A stretch of DNA of 64,000 nt, from NCBI RefSeq assembly GCF_012034175.1, contig NZ_JAATEJ010000031.1, positions 1-64,000 on the forward strand, read 5' to 3'. Of the stretch, positions 44,392 to 55,143 are shown in pieces. The stretch comes from Actinacidiphila epipremni. GTDB lineage: Bacteria > Actinomycetota > Actinomycetes > Streptomycetales > Streptomycetaceae. Position 1 is the stretch's first letter, and the number at the start of each line of letters is the position of its first letter. The translations under genes were made by a program, and so were the position numbers. The notes below the pieces were generated by a model. The model searched no databases and was not told the DNA's origin. It saw nothing but the letters and a program-made list of their open reading frames with translations.

Positions 44392-45900
44392 ATGACCTTC
44401 TCTGCCTCTTCCTCTGCCTCTTCCTCCTCGCCCGATCGCCAGCGCCACGCCGAGAGCCTTCGGGCCGACGCCCTGATGGAGGAGGACGTCGCCTGGAGCG
44501 AGCGCATCGACGGAGAGCGGGACGGCGACCAGCTCGACCGCGAGGACCGCGCGTCGCTGCGCCGGGTCGCCGGAATGTCCACCGAGCTGGAGGACGTCAC
44601 CGAGGTCGAGTACCGGCAGCTCCGCCTGGAGCGCGTGGTACTCGTCGGGGTGTGGACCTCCGGCACCGCCGAGGACGCCGAGAACTCCCTCGCCGAGCTC
44701 GCGGCACTCGCCGAGACCGCCGGCGCGCTCGTCCTGGACGGTGTCGTCCAGCGCCGGGACAAGCCGGACCCGGCCACGTACATCGGCTCGGGCAAGGCGC
44801 AGGAGCTGCGCGACATCGTCGTCGACAGTGGCGCCGACACCGTGGTCTGCGACGGTGAGCTGAGCCCCGGCCAGCTCATCCACCTCGAGGACGTCGTCAA
44901 GGTGAAGGTCGTCGACCGCACCGCGCTGATCCTGGACATCTTCGCCCAGCACGCCAAGTCCCGCGAGGGCAAGGCGCAGGTCTCCCTGGCCCAGATGCAG
45001 TACATGCTGCCCAGGCTGCGCGGCTGGGGCCAGTCGCTGTCCCGGCAGATGGGTGGTGGCGGCTCCGGCTCGTCCGGCGGCGGCATGGCCACGCGTGGTC
45101 CCGGTGAGACCAAGATCGAGACCGACCGGCGGCGCATCCGCGAGAAGATGGCGAAGATGCGCCGGGAGATCGCGGAGATGAAGACCGGCCGCGACCTCAA
45201 GCGGCAGGAGCGCAAGCGGCACAAGGTGCCGTCGGTGGCCATCGCCGGCTACACCAACGCCGGCAAGTCCTCGCTGCTCAACCGCCTCACCGGTGCCGGC
45301 GTCCTGGTGGAGAACGCGCTGTTCGCCACCCTGGACCCGACCGTGCGCCGCGCCGAGACGCCCAGCGGGCGGCTCTACACCCTCGCCGACACCGTCGGGT
45401 TCGTGCGGCACCTGCCGCACCACCTGGTGGAGGCGTTCCGCTCCACGATGGAGGAGGTCGGCGACGCCGACCTGATCCTGCACGTGGTGGACGGCTCGCA
45501 CCCGGCGCCCGAGGAGCAGCTGGCGGCGGTCCGCGAGGTCTTCCGCGACGTCGGCGCACTCGACGTGCCGGAGATCGTCGTGGTCAACAAGGCCGACGCG
45601 GCCGACCCGCTGGTGCTCCAGCGGCTGCTGCGCGAGGAGAAGCGGGCCATCGCGGTCTCGGCGCGCACCGGCCAGGGCATCGACGAGCTGCTGCAGCTGG
45701 TCGACGACGAACTGCCGCGCCCGGACGTCGAGGTGGAGGCCCTGGTGCCGTACACCCACGGCGGCCTGGTCTCGCGGGTCCACGCCGGCGGCGAGGTGCT
45801 CTCCGAGGAGCACACCGGCGACGGCACTCTGCTCAAGGTGCGGGTGCACGAGGAAATGGCCGCGGAGCTGGCCCCGTTCACCCTCGCCGCCCGGCACTGA
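44392..45900 (+). CDS. hflX: GTPase HflX
   Basis: A 502-residue ribosome-associated GTPase that rescues or splits stalled ribosomes under stress. The HflX-specific domain spans about 85-265 (YIGSGKAQELR, FAQHAKSREGKAQVSLAQMQYMLPRL, the Gly-rich GGGGSGSSGGG loop, GPGETKIETDRRRI). The G domain has GYTNAGKSSLLNRL (G1), DTVGFVRHLP (G3), NKAD (G4). The Ser-rich N-terminal ~20 residues are variable. AAGGA 8 nt before the ATG. The 202-bp upstream gap shows no gene. Confidence 0.95.
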   Translation: MTFSASSSASSSSPDRQRHAESLRADALMEEDVAWSERIDGERDGDQLDREDRASLRRVAGMSTELEDVTEVEYRQLRLERVVLVGVWTSGTAEDAENSLAELAALAETAGALVLDGVVQRRDKPDPATYIGSGKAQELRDIVVDSGADTVVCDGELSPGQLIHLEDVVKVKVVDRTALILDIFAQHAKSREGKAQVSLAQMQYMLPRLRGWGQSLSRQMGGGGSGSSGGGMATRGPGETKIETDRRRIREKMAKMRREIAEMKTGRDLKRQERKRHKVPSVAIAGYTNAGKSSLLNRLTGAGVLVENALFATLDPTVRRAETPSGRLYTLADTVGFVRHLPHHLVEAFRSTMEEVGDADLILHVVDGSHPAPEEQLAAVREVFRDVGALDVPEIVVVNKADAADPLVLQRLLREEKRAIAVSARTGQGIDELLQLVDDELPRPDVEVEALVPYTHGGLVSRVHAGGEVLSEEHTGDGTLLKVRVHEEMAAELAPFTLAARH

Positions 45901-45918
45901 CCACGCGGCATATGGTGC

Positions 45919-45946
45919 AGGGCCCGCCACCATGTGGCGGGCCCTT
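45919..45946. terminator. Bidirectional terminator hflX / serine protease
   Basis: AGGGCCCGCCA and TGGCGGGCCCTT form a strong GC stem with a CCATG-type loop between two convergent genes. Short A/T flanks on both sides. Confidence 0.8.
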
Positions 45947-45969
45947 CCGCGTGGGCGCGGCCTATTGCG

Positions 45970-47136
45970 TCAGCTGAACTTCTTCACCACCGCGTCGTAG
46001 ACCTTCTCGGCGTCCGCGCCGAGCCGCGGTCCCGCCAGCCAGGTGGCCGTCACCGGGCCGATCGAGGTGTTGCTGACCAGCGCCGTCTTGCCGTCCGGAC
46101 GGGTCGCGAACCATCCACCGCCCGACGATCCCGCCGTCATGGTGCAGCCGATGCGGTATTCGGTCGGCTGCCCGGCATCGAGCGAGAGCCGGCCCGGCTT
46201 GCCCGCGCAGTTGTACATCCGCTGCCCGTCGTACGGCGGCGCCGCGGGATATCCCCAGGCGTCCAGCGTGCCGACCTGCGCGGTCGCCGGCGCGTCGAAC
46301 CACACCGGCATGGCGGAACCGACCGTCTCCTCCAGCGACTTGCCGCCCTTCTCCGGCGTCACATGCAGCACCGCGAAGTCGTACGGCGAGCCGCTGCCGC
46401 CCTCCTCCGCACCGGTGTCGATCCACTGCTGCGACGTACTCGCCCCGTCCGCCCAGAACACGCCGTAGGGAGCCAGCACGTCGCGCTCGGCCCCCTTGAG
46501 CGCCGCCGCGCTCTGCCCGGCGTCGTTGTACGCCGGCACGAACGCGATGTTGCGGTACCAGCCGCCTTCCGCGCCGGCGTGCACACAGTGGCCCGCCGTC
46601 CACACGAGGTTGGACTTGCCGGGATGTGCCGGGTCCTGGATCACCGTCGCCGAGCAGACCATCGACCCCTGGGGGCTGTCGAAGAAGAGCTTCCCGACGT
46701 CAGGGGCGCTCCGGTGGTACGGCGCCGCGACCCGCTGCGCAGTCACCGGCGGCGGTGCCGGGTCGGTCTGCCCCTGGTCGGCGGGGACGTCGGCGGGGAC
46801 GTTCTTGTCCTCGGGGTCGGCGCCCCTCATGCGGTCGTCGTTCCACAGGCCGTCGATGACCGGGTTGACGAAATCCGCCGCCTTGCGCAGCCACTGCGAC
46901 TTGTCCCAGTTCTTCCAGGCGCCCCGCTTGTACGCCTCTTCCCACTTCTTCAGGTCCGCGGCGCTGGTGGGCAGCGACGAGGGAAGGGAGAGGTCGAGCT
47001 TGGGCTTCGCCGTCACCGTGTGCGTGGACGCGGGCTTGCTGTCGCCCCCGCCGTCCGAGGAGTCGCACGCGCTCGCGGTGGCGACGAGCACCACGGCTGC
47101 CGCGACTGCCAGGAACGGCCGGCCTATCGATGACAT
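45970..47136 (-). CDS. Secreted trypsin-like serine protease, probable lipoprotein
   Basis: A 388-residue exported protein. Signal sequence about 1-24 (LAVAAAVVLVATASAC) with a lipobox ending at Cys, so it is probably lipid-anchored outside the cell. The catalytic triad of the chymotrypsin fold is present: His in LVWTAGHCVHAG, Asp in YDFAVLHV, Ser in TAGSSGGGWFA. The mature N-terminal part has a Thr/Asp-rich linker and a WEEAYKRGAWKNWDKSQW stretch. It is convergent with hflX and divergent from the NIS operon; no functional link is evident. ATG 47136 was chosen because it gives a proper signal peptide; GGGGG stands about 10 nt upstream. Confidence 0.88.
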   Translation of the reverse strand: MSSIGRPFLAVAAAVVLVATASACDSSDGGGDSKPASTHTVTAKPKLDLSLPSSLPTSAADLKKWEEAYKRGAWKNWDKSQWLRKAADFVNPVIDGLWNDDRMRGADPEDKNVPADVPADQGQTDPAPPPVTAQRVAAPYHRSAPDVGKLFFDSPQGSMVCSATVIQDPAHPGKSNLVWTAGHCVHAGAEGGWYRNIAFVPAYNDAGQSAAALKGAERDVLAPYGVFWADGASTSQQWIDTGAEEGGSGSPYDFAVLHVTPEKGGKSLEETVGSAMPVWFDAPATAQVGTLDAWGYPAAPPYDGQRMYNCAGKPGRLSLDAGQPTEYRIGCTMTAGSSGGGWFATRPDGKTALVSNTSIGPVTATWLAGPRLGADAEKVYDAVVKKFS

Positions 47137-47362
47137 GAACGTGAGCCCCCTGCGTGATCGGCGCGCCGGAAGGGCAGTTGCGCGTCCGGCACGCGCGGCG
47201 CGTGTCCGCACCGCCGCTGGGAGGGACGGCCGGCCGCCTGCGCGCGGTTCCGGCCGGAAAGATCTGTGCGCGGCCCGTGATCGGTCCGTCACCGCGTCGT
47301 TAATACCGGCAGGGGACGAGACGGCGAAGACCGGACTGCAGGCGACTCGGAGGAGACAGCAC

Positions 47363-48766
47363 GTGGCGGCCATTTCCAGCATGCCGGGACAACTGGCGGC
47401 AGCGGCCGGCGACTTCACGGCGGCGGAGGGGATCCTGCGCAGACAGGCACAGCGGGAGTCGGCCGCCCGGACGTACGCGCGGGCGCTGCCCGTGGTGCCG
47501 GTCCGCGCCCGCGGCATGACCGTCGAGGGCGCCGACGGCCGCCGCTACCTGGACTGCCTGTCGGGCGCCGGCACACTCGCCCTCGGCCACAACCACCCGG
47601 TGGTCCTTGAGGCCATCAGGGGCGTCCTGGACTCCGGCGCGCCCCTGCACGTCCTCGACCTCGCGACGCCGGTCAAGGACGCTTTCACCACCGCCCTGTT
47701 CGAGACGCTGCCGCCGCAACTCGCCGAGCACGGCCGCATCCAGTTCTGCGGCCCGGCCGGGACCGATGCCGTCGAGGCGGCGATCAAGCTCGCCAGGACC
47801 GCCACCGGGCGCGCCGGGCTGCTGGCCTTCTCCGGCGCCTACCACGGCATGACGGCGGCGGCACTGGCCGCCACGGGCGACACCGCGGTCCGCGCCGCAC
47901 TGCCGGGAGCGGACGCCCACGTCACCCGGCTGCCCTATCCGTACGACTACCGCTGCCCCTTCGGTGTCGGCGGGGACCGCGGCGCGGAGCTGTCCGCGCG
48001 ATGGACCGCGCATGTGCTGGACGATCCCAAGGGCGGGGTGCAGCCGCCCGCGGCGATGCTGCTGGAGGCGGTGCAGGGGGAGGGCGGCGTCGTTCCCGCC
48101 CCCGACGGCTGGCTGCGCCGGATGCGGCAGATCACCGCCGAGCGGGACATCCCGCTGATCGTCGACGAGGTCCAGACCGGCGTGGGCAGGACCGGCACGT
48201 TCTGGGCCGTGGAACGCAGCGGGATCGTGCCCGACGTGATGGTCCTGTCCAAGGCCATCGGGGGCAGCCTGCCGCTCGCCGTCATCGTCTACCGCGAGGA
48301 ACTCGACGGCTGGCTGCCCGGCGCCCACGCCGGGACCTTCCGCGGGAACCAGCTCGCGATGGCCGCGGGCGCCGCGACCCTCAGCTTCGTCCGCCGGCAC
48401 GCGCTGCACGAGCGTGCCGAGACCGTCGGCGCCCGCATCCTCGGCCGGCTGCGCGGACTGGCGGCACACCACGCCTGCATCGGCGACGTACGGGGCCGCG
48501 GCCTGATGATCGGCGTGGAAATCGTCGACACCGGCGCCGAGCCCGACGACCACGGCGCCCTGCCCGCCGCACCCCACCTGGCCCGGCACATCCAGCGTGC
48601 GGCCCTCGACCGCGGCCTGATCGTCGAACTGGGCGGCAGGCACGGCAGCGTCGTCCGGCTGCTGCCCCCGCTGACCATCACCGACGAGCAGGCAGAAGCC
48701 GTCCTGGACCGCCTCGCCGGAGCCATCGAAGCCGCCCGCGCGACCGCCCCCGGCGCCGCCGCATGA
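47363..48766 (+). CDS. Diaminobutyrate-2-oxoglutarate aminotransferase (NIS operon)
   Basis: A 467-residue class III PLP aminotransferase. GAGTLALGHNHPVV, FCGPAGTDAVEAAIKLAR, YHGMTAAALAATGD, LIVDEVQTGVGRTGTFWAVE, and the PLP lysine in MVLSKAIGGSLPL are present. The best family match is the siderophore-type diaminobutyrate aminotransferase (RhbA-like), which makes L-2,4-diaminobutyrate from aspartate semialdehyde. It is the first gene of a four-gene NRPS-independent siderophore operon. GTG start with GGAGGAGA 6 nt upstream. The 226-bp gap before it, shared with the divergent protease gene, shows no clear DmdR/IdeR iron box. Confidence 0.85.
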   Translation: MAAISSMPGQLAAAAGDFTAAEGILRRQAQRESAARTYARALPVVPVRARGMTVEGADGRRYLDCLSGAGTLALGHNHPVVLEAIRGVLDSGAPLHVLDLATPVKDAFTTALFETLPPQLAEHGRIQFCGPAGTDAVEAAIKLARTATGRAGLLAFSGAYHGMTAAALAATGDTAVRAALPGADAHVTRLPYPYDYRCPFGVGGDRGAELSARWTAHVLDDPKGGVQPPAAMLLEAVQGEGGVVPAPDGWLRRMRQITAERDIPLIVDEVQTGVGRTGTFWAVERSGIVPDVMVLSKAIGGSLPLAVIVYREELDGWLPGAHAGTFRGNQLAMAAGAATLSFVRRHALHERAETVGARILGRLRGLAAHHACIGDVRGRGLMIGVEIVDTGAEPDDHGALPAAPHLARHIQRAALDRGLIVELGGRHGSVVRLLPPLTITDEQAEAVLDRLAGAIEAARATAPGAAA

Positions 48767-48821
48767 CGCCGAAGCCCGCCCCCCACCGCAGCCGCGCGGC
48801 AACGACCAGTGGAGCCCCCGC

Positions 48822-50681
48822 ATGACCGCCCCCGCAGGAACCGCCCCCGTGCAGCCGCCGGAACCGGCCGCGGCATCGGCCCCGTCGCCGGCCACCGTGC
48901 CGCTGCCCCGCCCGCCGCTCCCCGACGAGGCGAGCACACCGCAGACCGGCCCCGACCCGCTGCACCACCCCGACGCCTACGCCGTCGCCGACGCAGCCGC
49001 CACGGACAACCTGCTGCGCTGCTGGGTACGCGAGCGGGCCGTGCCCCGGCCCGCCGACGCCACGCTGCGTATCGCGCTCCCTGCGAGCGGCACCGAGGCC
49101 CGCGCAGCCGTCCGCTACTGGTCCCCGACCGGCCACCACCGCTTCGCGCCCGCCCGGCTGACCCCCGCGGGCCCCGCGCTCACCGCCGTGGACCTGTCGG
49201 CACTGCTGGCCAGGGAAGGCGGCGGCGCGCCGGCGGAAGCCGCCGACCTCGTGGCGCGCGTCGCCGACTCCGTACGCCGCACCGCCGCCTTCGTCACCGA
49301 ACGCCGCCGGGAACCCGGCGCGGCCGAGCCCGAACTGCCGTTCCTGGACTCCGAGCAGGCGCTGATCCTCGGCCACCCGATACACCCCGCCCCCAAGAGC
49401 CGCGACGGGCTGGCCGACGCCGAGACCGCCGCCTACTCACCGGAGACCCGCGGCTCCTTCCCGCTGCACTGGCTCGCGGTGGACCCCGCGGTCCTCGCCA
49501 CGGACTCCGCCTGGACCGAGCGGGGCCGCCCCATCGGCGCCGCCGACCTCATCGGCTCCTTCGCCGGACCGCACCCGCACGCCGCGGACGGCGCGGCCCT
49601 GCTGCCGCTGCACCCCTGGCAGGCCCGGGACATCCTCCACCGGCCCGCCGTGCGGACCCTCTTCGACGCCGGCCTACTGCGCGACCTCGGCCCGTACGGC
49701 GAGCCCTGGCACCCCACCTCGTCGGTCCGCACCGTCTACCGGCCGGACACGCCCGCCATGCTGAAGCTGTCGCTCGGCGTGCGGATCACCAACTCCCGCC
49801 GTGAGAACCTGCGCAAGGAACTGCTGCGCGGCACCGAGGTCCACCGGCTGCTCCGCAGCGGCCTGGCCGCACAATGGCACGCCGCGCACCCCGGCTTCGA
49901 CATCGTCCGCGACCCCGCGTGGCTCGCGGTGGACACGCCGGACGGCGAGCCGGTGCAGGGCCTCGACGTCGTACTGCGGCACAACCCGTTCGGCCCCGGC
50001 GACCGGGCGCACTGCGTCGCCGGGCTGACCTCGCCGCGCCCCTGGCCCACCGGCAGCGGGACGCCCGAACTGCGCTCGCGGCTGGCCCTGGTCGTCGCCG
50101 GCCTCGCCGCGCGCACCGGCCGGCCCGCGCCCGCCGTCGCCACCGAGTGGTTCCTGCGCTACCTCGACGCGGTCGTCCGGCCGCTGCTGTGGCTGGACGG
50201 CCAGGCGGGCATCGCGCTGGAGGCGCACCAGCAGAACACCCTGGTGCTGCTCGACGCCGACGGCTGGCCCCGCGGAGGCCGCTACCGCGACAACCAGGGC
50301 TACTACTACCGGGAGTCGCACCGGGCCGACCTCGAAGCACGGCTGCCCGGCATCGGAGCCGCCAGCGACACCTTCGTCGCCGACGACGTCGCCGACGAAC
50401 GCTTCGCCTACTACGTCGGCATCAACAACGTCCTCGGCCTCGTCGGCGCCCTCGGCTCGCAGGGGCTGGCCGACGAGGCCGTGCTGATCGCCGCCTTCCG
50501 CCGCTTCCTCGCCGCGGCGGCCCCGGACACCGGCAGCAGCCTCCCGGAGCGGCTGCTGACCGCCACCGGGCTGCGCTGCAAGGCCAATCTGCTGACCCGG
50601 CTGCACGGCATGGACGAACTCGTCGGCCCGGTGGACACCCAGTCCGTCTACGTCACCGTGCCGAACCCGCTGGCCCCCTGA
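48822..50681 (+). CDS. IucA/IucC-family siderophore synthetase (first of two)
   Basis: A 619-residue NIS synthetase that condenses a carboxylate such as citrate with an amine or alcohol using ATP. Family motifs: LGHPIHPAPKSR, LLPLHPWQARDIL, TSSVRTVY, MLKLSLGVRITNSRRENLR, IALEAHQQNTLVLL, YRDNQGYYYRES, and the helical C-terminal domain with FAYYVGINNVLG. The N-terminal 60 residues are Pro/Ala-rich. GGAG 8 nt before the ATG, 55 nt after the aminotransferase. By its HQQN and RDNQ motifs it is probably the enzyme acting on free citrate; that subtype call is inference. Confidence 0.88.
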   Translation: MTAPAGTAPVQPPEPAAASAPSPATVPLPRPPLPDEASTPQTGPDPLHHPDAYAVADAAATDNLLRCWVRERAVPRPADATLRIALPASGTEARAAVRYWSPTGHHRFAPARLTPAGPALTAVDLSALLAREGGGAPAEAADLVARVADSVRRTAAFVTERRREPGAAEPELPFLDSEQALILGHPIHPAPKSRDGLADAETAAYSPETRGSFPLHWLAVDPAVLATDSAWTERGRPIGAADLIGSFAGPHPHAADGAALLPLHPWQARDILHRPAVRTLFDAGLLRDLGPYGEPWHPTSSVRTVYRPDTPAMLKLSLGVRITNSRRENLRKELLRGTEVHRLLRSGLAAQWHAAHPGFDIVRDPAWLAVDTPDGEPVQGLDVVLRHNPFGPGDRAHCVAGLTSPRPWPTGSGTPELRSRLALVVAGLAARTGRPAPAVATEWFLRYLDAVVRPLLWLDGQAGIALEAHQQNTLVLLDADGWPRGGRYRDNQGYYYRESHRADLEARLPGIGAASDTFVADDVADERFAYYVGINNVLGLVGALGSQGLADEAVLIAAFRRFLAAAAPDTGSSLPERLLTATGLRCKANLLTRLHGMDELVGPVDTQSVYVTVPNPLAP

Positions 50682-50720
50682 CCGCACGAGCAGGCTCAGC
50701 CCCAGGAGAGGAGGAGCAGC

Positions 50721-51434
50721 GTGTCACCCGCGCACCCCGGCACCGAGGACACCCTGGACCTGGCACGCCCAGCGGTCACCGGCGCCCTCCTCGCCGCCCC
50801 CGTACCCCGCCCCCCGGCCCCCACCACCGGCTCCCCGCCGGCGGCCGGCCAGGGGCCCGCCAAGGCGCTCGTCGGCGCCGTCGAGGGCTGGCCGCCGGCG
50901 GGCACCCCGTTCGGCACCTTCCGGCTCGTCCCCGCCCACCCGGGGCGCGATCTCGCCCTCGTCGGCGGCTGGATGAACGACCCGGCCGTGGCCGCGTTCT
51001 GGGAGCTCGCCGGGGAGCCCGCGGTGACGGCCCGGCACATTGCCGCGCAGACCGGCGGCGACGGCCGCAGCGTCCCCTGCCTCGGTCTGCTGGACGGCAC
51101 CCCGATGAGCTACTGGGAGGTCTACCGCGCCGACCTCGACCCGCTGGCCCGCGCCTATGCCGCCAGGCCGCAGGACACCGGTATCCACCTGCTGATCGGC
51201 GCCCGCGCCGACCGCGGTCGCGGCCTCGGCGCCGCGCTCATCGCGGCGGTCGCCGACATGGTCCTGGACAACCGTCCGGACTGCGCCCGCGTCGTCGCCG
51301 AACCGGACCTGCGCAACATCCCGTCCGTGGCGGCCTTCCTCACCGCCGGCTTCCGGCTCTCCGCGGAGATCGGGCTGCCCGGCAAGCGCGCCGCCCTCAT
51401 GATCCGCGAGCGCGCACTGCGCCGCCTGCTGTGA
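50721..51434 (+). CDS. GNAT acetyltransferase (IucB/AlcB/RhbD type)
   Basis: A 237-residue protein with a disordered Pro-rich N-terminus (about 1-60) and a siderophore-type acyltransferase domain (LVPAHPGRDLALVGGWMNDPAVAAFWELAG, YWEVYRADLDPLARAY, IHLLIGARADRGRGLGAALIAAV, VVAEPDLRNIPSVAAFLTAGF). In aerobactin and rhizobactin paths this enzyme acetylates an N-hydroxylated amine. No N-monooxygenase is encoded nearby, so its substrate is open. GTG start with AGGAGAGGAGGAG upstream; it lies between the two synthetases. Confidence 0.87.
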   Translation: MSPAHPGTEDTLDLARPAVTGALLAAPVPRPPAPTTGSPPAAGQGPAKALVGAVEGWPPAGTPFGTFRLVPAHPGRDLALVGGWMNDPAVAAFWELAGEPAVTARHIAAQTGGDGRSVPCLGLLDGTPMSYWEVYRADLDPLARAYAARPQDTGIHLLIGARADRGRGLGAALIAAVADMVLDNRPDCARVVAEPDLRNIPSVAAFLTAGFRLSAEIGLPGKRAALMIRERALRRLL

Positions 51435-51482
51435 ACCACCGCCCCACCTTCCACCTGCACACCGGCCCCGCAGGAGTCCACC

Positions 51483-53246
51483 GTGATCACCACATCCCCG
51501 CCCTCCGACGCCGCCGCCTGGCAGCGAGCGGCCCGGCGACTGCTGGCCAAGATGCTCGCCGAATTCGCCTACGAGGAGGTGATCACCCCCGAGCCGGACC
51601 CCGCCTGCGGACCCGACGCCTACCGGCTGCGGCTCAGCGACACCCTCACGTACCGCTTCCACGCCCGCAGAGGCGCGTACGGCAGCTGGCAGGTGGACCC
51701 GGCGAGCATCAGACCGAGCGGCGACCCGCTGCACTTCCTCAGCCACGCCCATGACGCCGTCCTCGGCCTCGACGGCGACACCACCGGGCACCTGATGCGG
51801 GAGATCCTCACCACCTTGCGGGCCGACCTGCGGCTGGACGCCGCCGCGCCGCCCGTCGCGGACCTCGCCGACCTCGACTACGCCGAGGTCGAGGGGCACC
51901 AGACCGGGCACCCCTGGCTCGTCGCCAACAAGGGGCGTATCGGGTTCTCCGACGCCGACGCCGCCCGCTGGGCCCCGGAAGCCCGCAGGCAGCACCGGCT
52001 GCCGTGGATCGCCGTGCACAACAGCCTGGCCCGATACCGCGGTGTCGCCACCCTCGCCACCCCCGACCTGCTCTACGCGGACGAGCTGCCGCCCGCCACC
52101 CTCGACGCCTTCCACCACGCCATCGCCGACCGGGGCCGCAACCCCGCCGACCACCTGCTGCTGCCGGTGCACCCCTGGCAGTGGGAGAACGTCGTGCTGC
52201 CGCTCTTCGCGCCGTCCATCGCCGACGGATCCGTCATGCACCTCGGCACCGACAACGACCTCAGGCTGCCGCAGCAGTCCATCAGGACCTTTCTCAACGC
52301 CAGCCATCCGCAGCGCCGTACGGTGAAACTGCCGCTGTCGGTGCTCAACACCCTCGTCTGGCGCGGACTGCCCACCGAGCGCACCCTGGCCGCGCCCGCC
52401 GTCACCGCGTGGGTCGACGGGCTCCGTGCGGGCGATTCGTTTCTGCGGGACGAGACCAGGGTCATCCTGCTCGGCGAGGTCGCCTCCGTGACCGTCGCCC
52501 ACCCGCAGTTCGACCGGCTGCCGACCGTGCCGTACCAGTACCGCGAACTGCTCGGCTGCATCTGGCGCGAGCCGCTGGGGCCGTACCTGGAACCCGGCGA
52601 GCGCGCCCGCACCCTCGCCGCCCTGCTGTACACCGATCCCGACGGCCGGGCGTTCGCCGCCGAACTGGTCGCCCGCTCGGGGCTCGCCCCCGACGCCTGG
52701 CTGCGGCACCTGTTCGCCGCGCTGCTGCCGCCGCTGCTGCACTTCCTCTACCGCTACGGGACGGTCTTCTCGCCGCACGGCGAGAACGCCATCGTCGTCT
52801 TCGACGACCACGACATCCCCGTGCGGCTGGCGGTCAAGGACTTCGTCGACGACGTCAACGTCAGCGCGGAACCGCTTCCCGAGCACGCCACCATGCCCGG
52901 CGACGTCAGGTCGGTCCTGCTCACCGAGGAGCCGGCCTTTCTCACCCAGTTCATCCACTCGGGCCTCTTCGTGGGCGTACTGCGCTTCCTCGCGCCGCTG
53001 TGCGAGGAGCAGCTCGGGGTGCCCGAGGCCGAGTTCTGGCAGTTGGTGCGGGCGGAGATCCTGCGCCACCACGAGCGCTTCCCCGAGCTCAAGGAACGAT
53101 TCGCCACCTTCGACCTGCTGACCGAGCGCATCGACCGCCTGTGCCTCAACCGCAACAGGCTGCACACGAACGGCTACCGCGACCGCCCGCAGCGCCCGCA
53201 CGCCGCCGTCCACGGTACCGTCCCCAACCCGCTGCACGCCCTCTGA
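51483..53246 (+). CDS. IucA/IucC-family siderophore synthetase (second)
   Basis: A 587-residue NIS synthetase: LLPVHPWQWENVV, LPQQSIRTFLNASHPQRRTVKLPLSVLNT, FSPHGENAIVVFDDHDIPVRLAVKDFVDDV, and a C-terminal helical part (TFDLLTERIDRLCLNRNRLHTNGYRDR). The HGEN and KDFVDD motifs are like IucC/AlcC/DesD-type enzymes, which use a citrate monoamide or a hydroxamate-succinate acid. It probably performs the second condensation. GTG with CAGGAG 6 nt upstream. No exporter, receptor or decarboxylase gene follows; the next gene is an FHA protein. Confidence 0.88.
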   Translation: MITTSPPSDAAAWQRAARRLLAKMLAEFAYEEVITPEPDPACGPDAYRLRLSDTLTYRFHARRGAYGSWQVDPASIRPSGDPLHFLSHAHDAVLGLDGDTTGHLMREILTTLRADLRLDAAAPPVADLADLDYAEVEGHQTGHPWLVANKGRIGFSDADAARWAPEARRQHRLPWIAVHNSLARYRGVATLATPDLLYADELPPATLDAFHHAIADRGRNPADHLLLPVHPWQWENVVLPLFAPSIADGSVMHLGTDNDLRLPQQSIRTFLNASHPQRRTVKLPLSVLNTLVWRGLPTERTLAAPAVTAWVDGLRAGDSFLRDETRVILLGEVASVTVAHPQFDRLPTVPYQYRELLGCIWREPLGPYLEPGERARTLAALLYTDPDGRAFAAELVARSGLAPDAWLRHLFAALLPPLLHFLYRYGTVFSPHGENAIVVFDDHDIPVRLAVKDFVDDVNVSAEPLPEHATMPGDVRSVLLTEEPAFLTQFIHSGLFVGVLRFLAPLCEEQLGVPEAEFWQLVRAEILRHHERFPELKERFATFDLLTERIDRLCLNRNRLHTNGYRDRPQRPHAAVHGTVPNPLHAL

Positions 53247-53318
53247 GGTCGCGCCGCGCCGCCGCGGCCCAGCGGATACGATCGCGGCACCGGACGTACC
53301 GGCGGAGGGAGGGGGCTG

Positions 53319-53934
53319 ATGCGCGAGGAGACGGGCGCCGGATCGTGCCCGGAGTGCGGCACCCCGGTTTCCTTCGCCGGGCAACTCGTCTGCCAGGGCT
53401 GCTTCGTGCCCTTCGCGCTCATGGCCGCGGCGCACGCCGCCGCCGAGCCCCGCGTCTCCCCGACCGCCCCCACCGAGCGGCTGCCCCGCCCGGCTCCGCC
53501 GCGGCCCGCGCAGCCCCCGGCCGCGGCGCCCGCGGCCATGGCCAGGGAGGGCCGCGCGGCCGACGACTCGGAGCACACCCGGGTCATCCACGTCATCCCC
53601 GGCGCCCCGCCCCACCCGGCCGGCACCCGCAGGGACGTACCACTGCACGTCCTGCGGCTGCACTTCCCCGACGGCGAGGTCGTCGAGGTGGCGCCCGGCT
53701 ACTCCATACGGCTCGGCCGCGACCCGCAACTGTGCCCGGCCGTGACCTTCCTCGCGCGCCGCGACAACCTGTCGCGCATCCACGCCCGGGTCGGCGTCGA
53801 GGCCGACGGCTCGGCCTGGATAGCGGACGAGGGCTCCACCAACGGCACCTATGTGCGCGGCTACCGGCTCCCGTCGAACGAGCAGGCGCCACTGCGGCCG
53901 GGCGACACCTTCCGCCTCGCAGCCGACGTCAACG

Positions 53935-53951
<17 letters not shown>
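53319..53951 (+). CDS. Zinc-ribbon and FHA-domain protein
   Basis: A 210-residue protein. The N-terminus has a C-x2-C...C-x2-C zinc ribbon (SCPECGTPVSFAGQLVCQGCF). A Pro/Ala-rich linker spans about 45-100. The FHA domain covers about 105-210 with YSIRLGRDPQLC, NLSRIHARV and DEGSTNGTYVRG, the conserved Gly-Arg, Ser-x-x-His and Asn-Gly residues that bind phosphothreonine. AGGGAGGGGG before the ATG; TACGAT at 53277-53282 may be the -10. Its 3' end overlaps that of the convergent kinase gene by 17 bp, suggesting a phospho-dependent partner. Confidence 0.85.

Positions 53952-55139
<1,188 letters not shown>

Positions 55140-55143
<4 letters not shown>

Noticed and set aside
47137..47362. DmdR/IdeR iron box before the NIS operon
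   Set aside because: No TTAGGTTAGGCTAACCTAA-like sequence was found on either strand; reported as absence instead.
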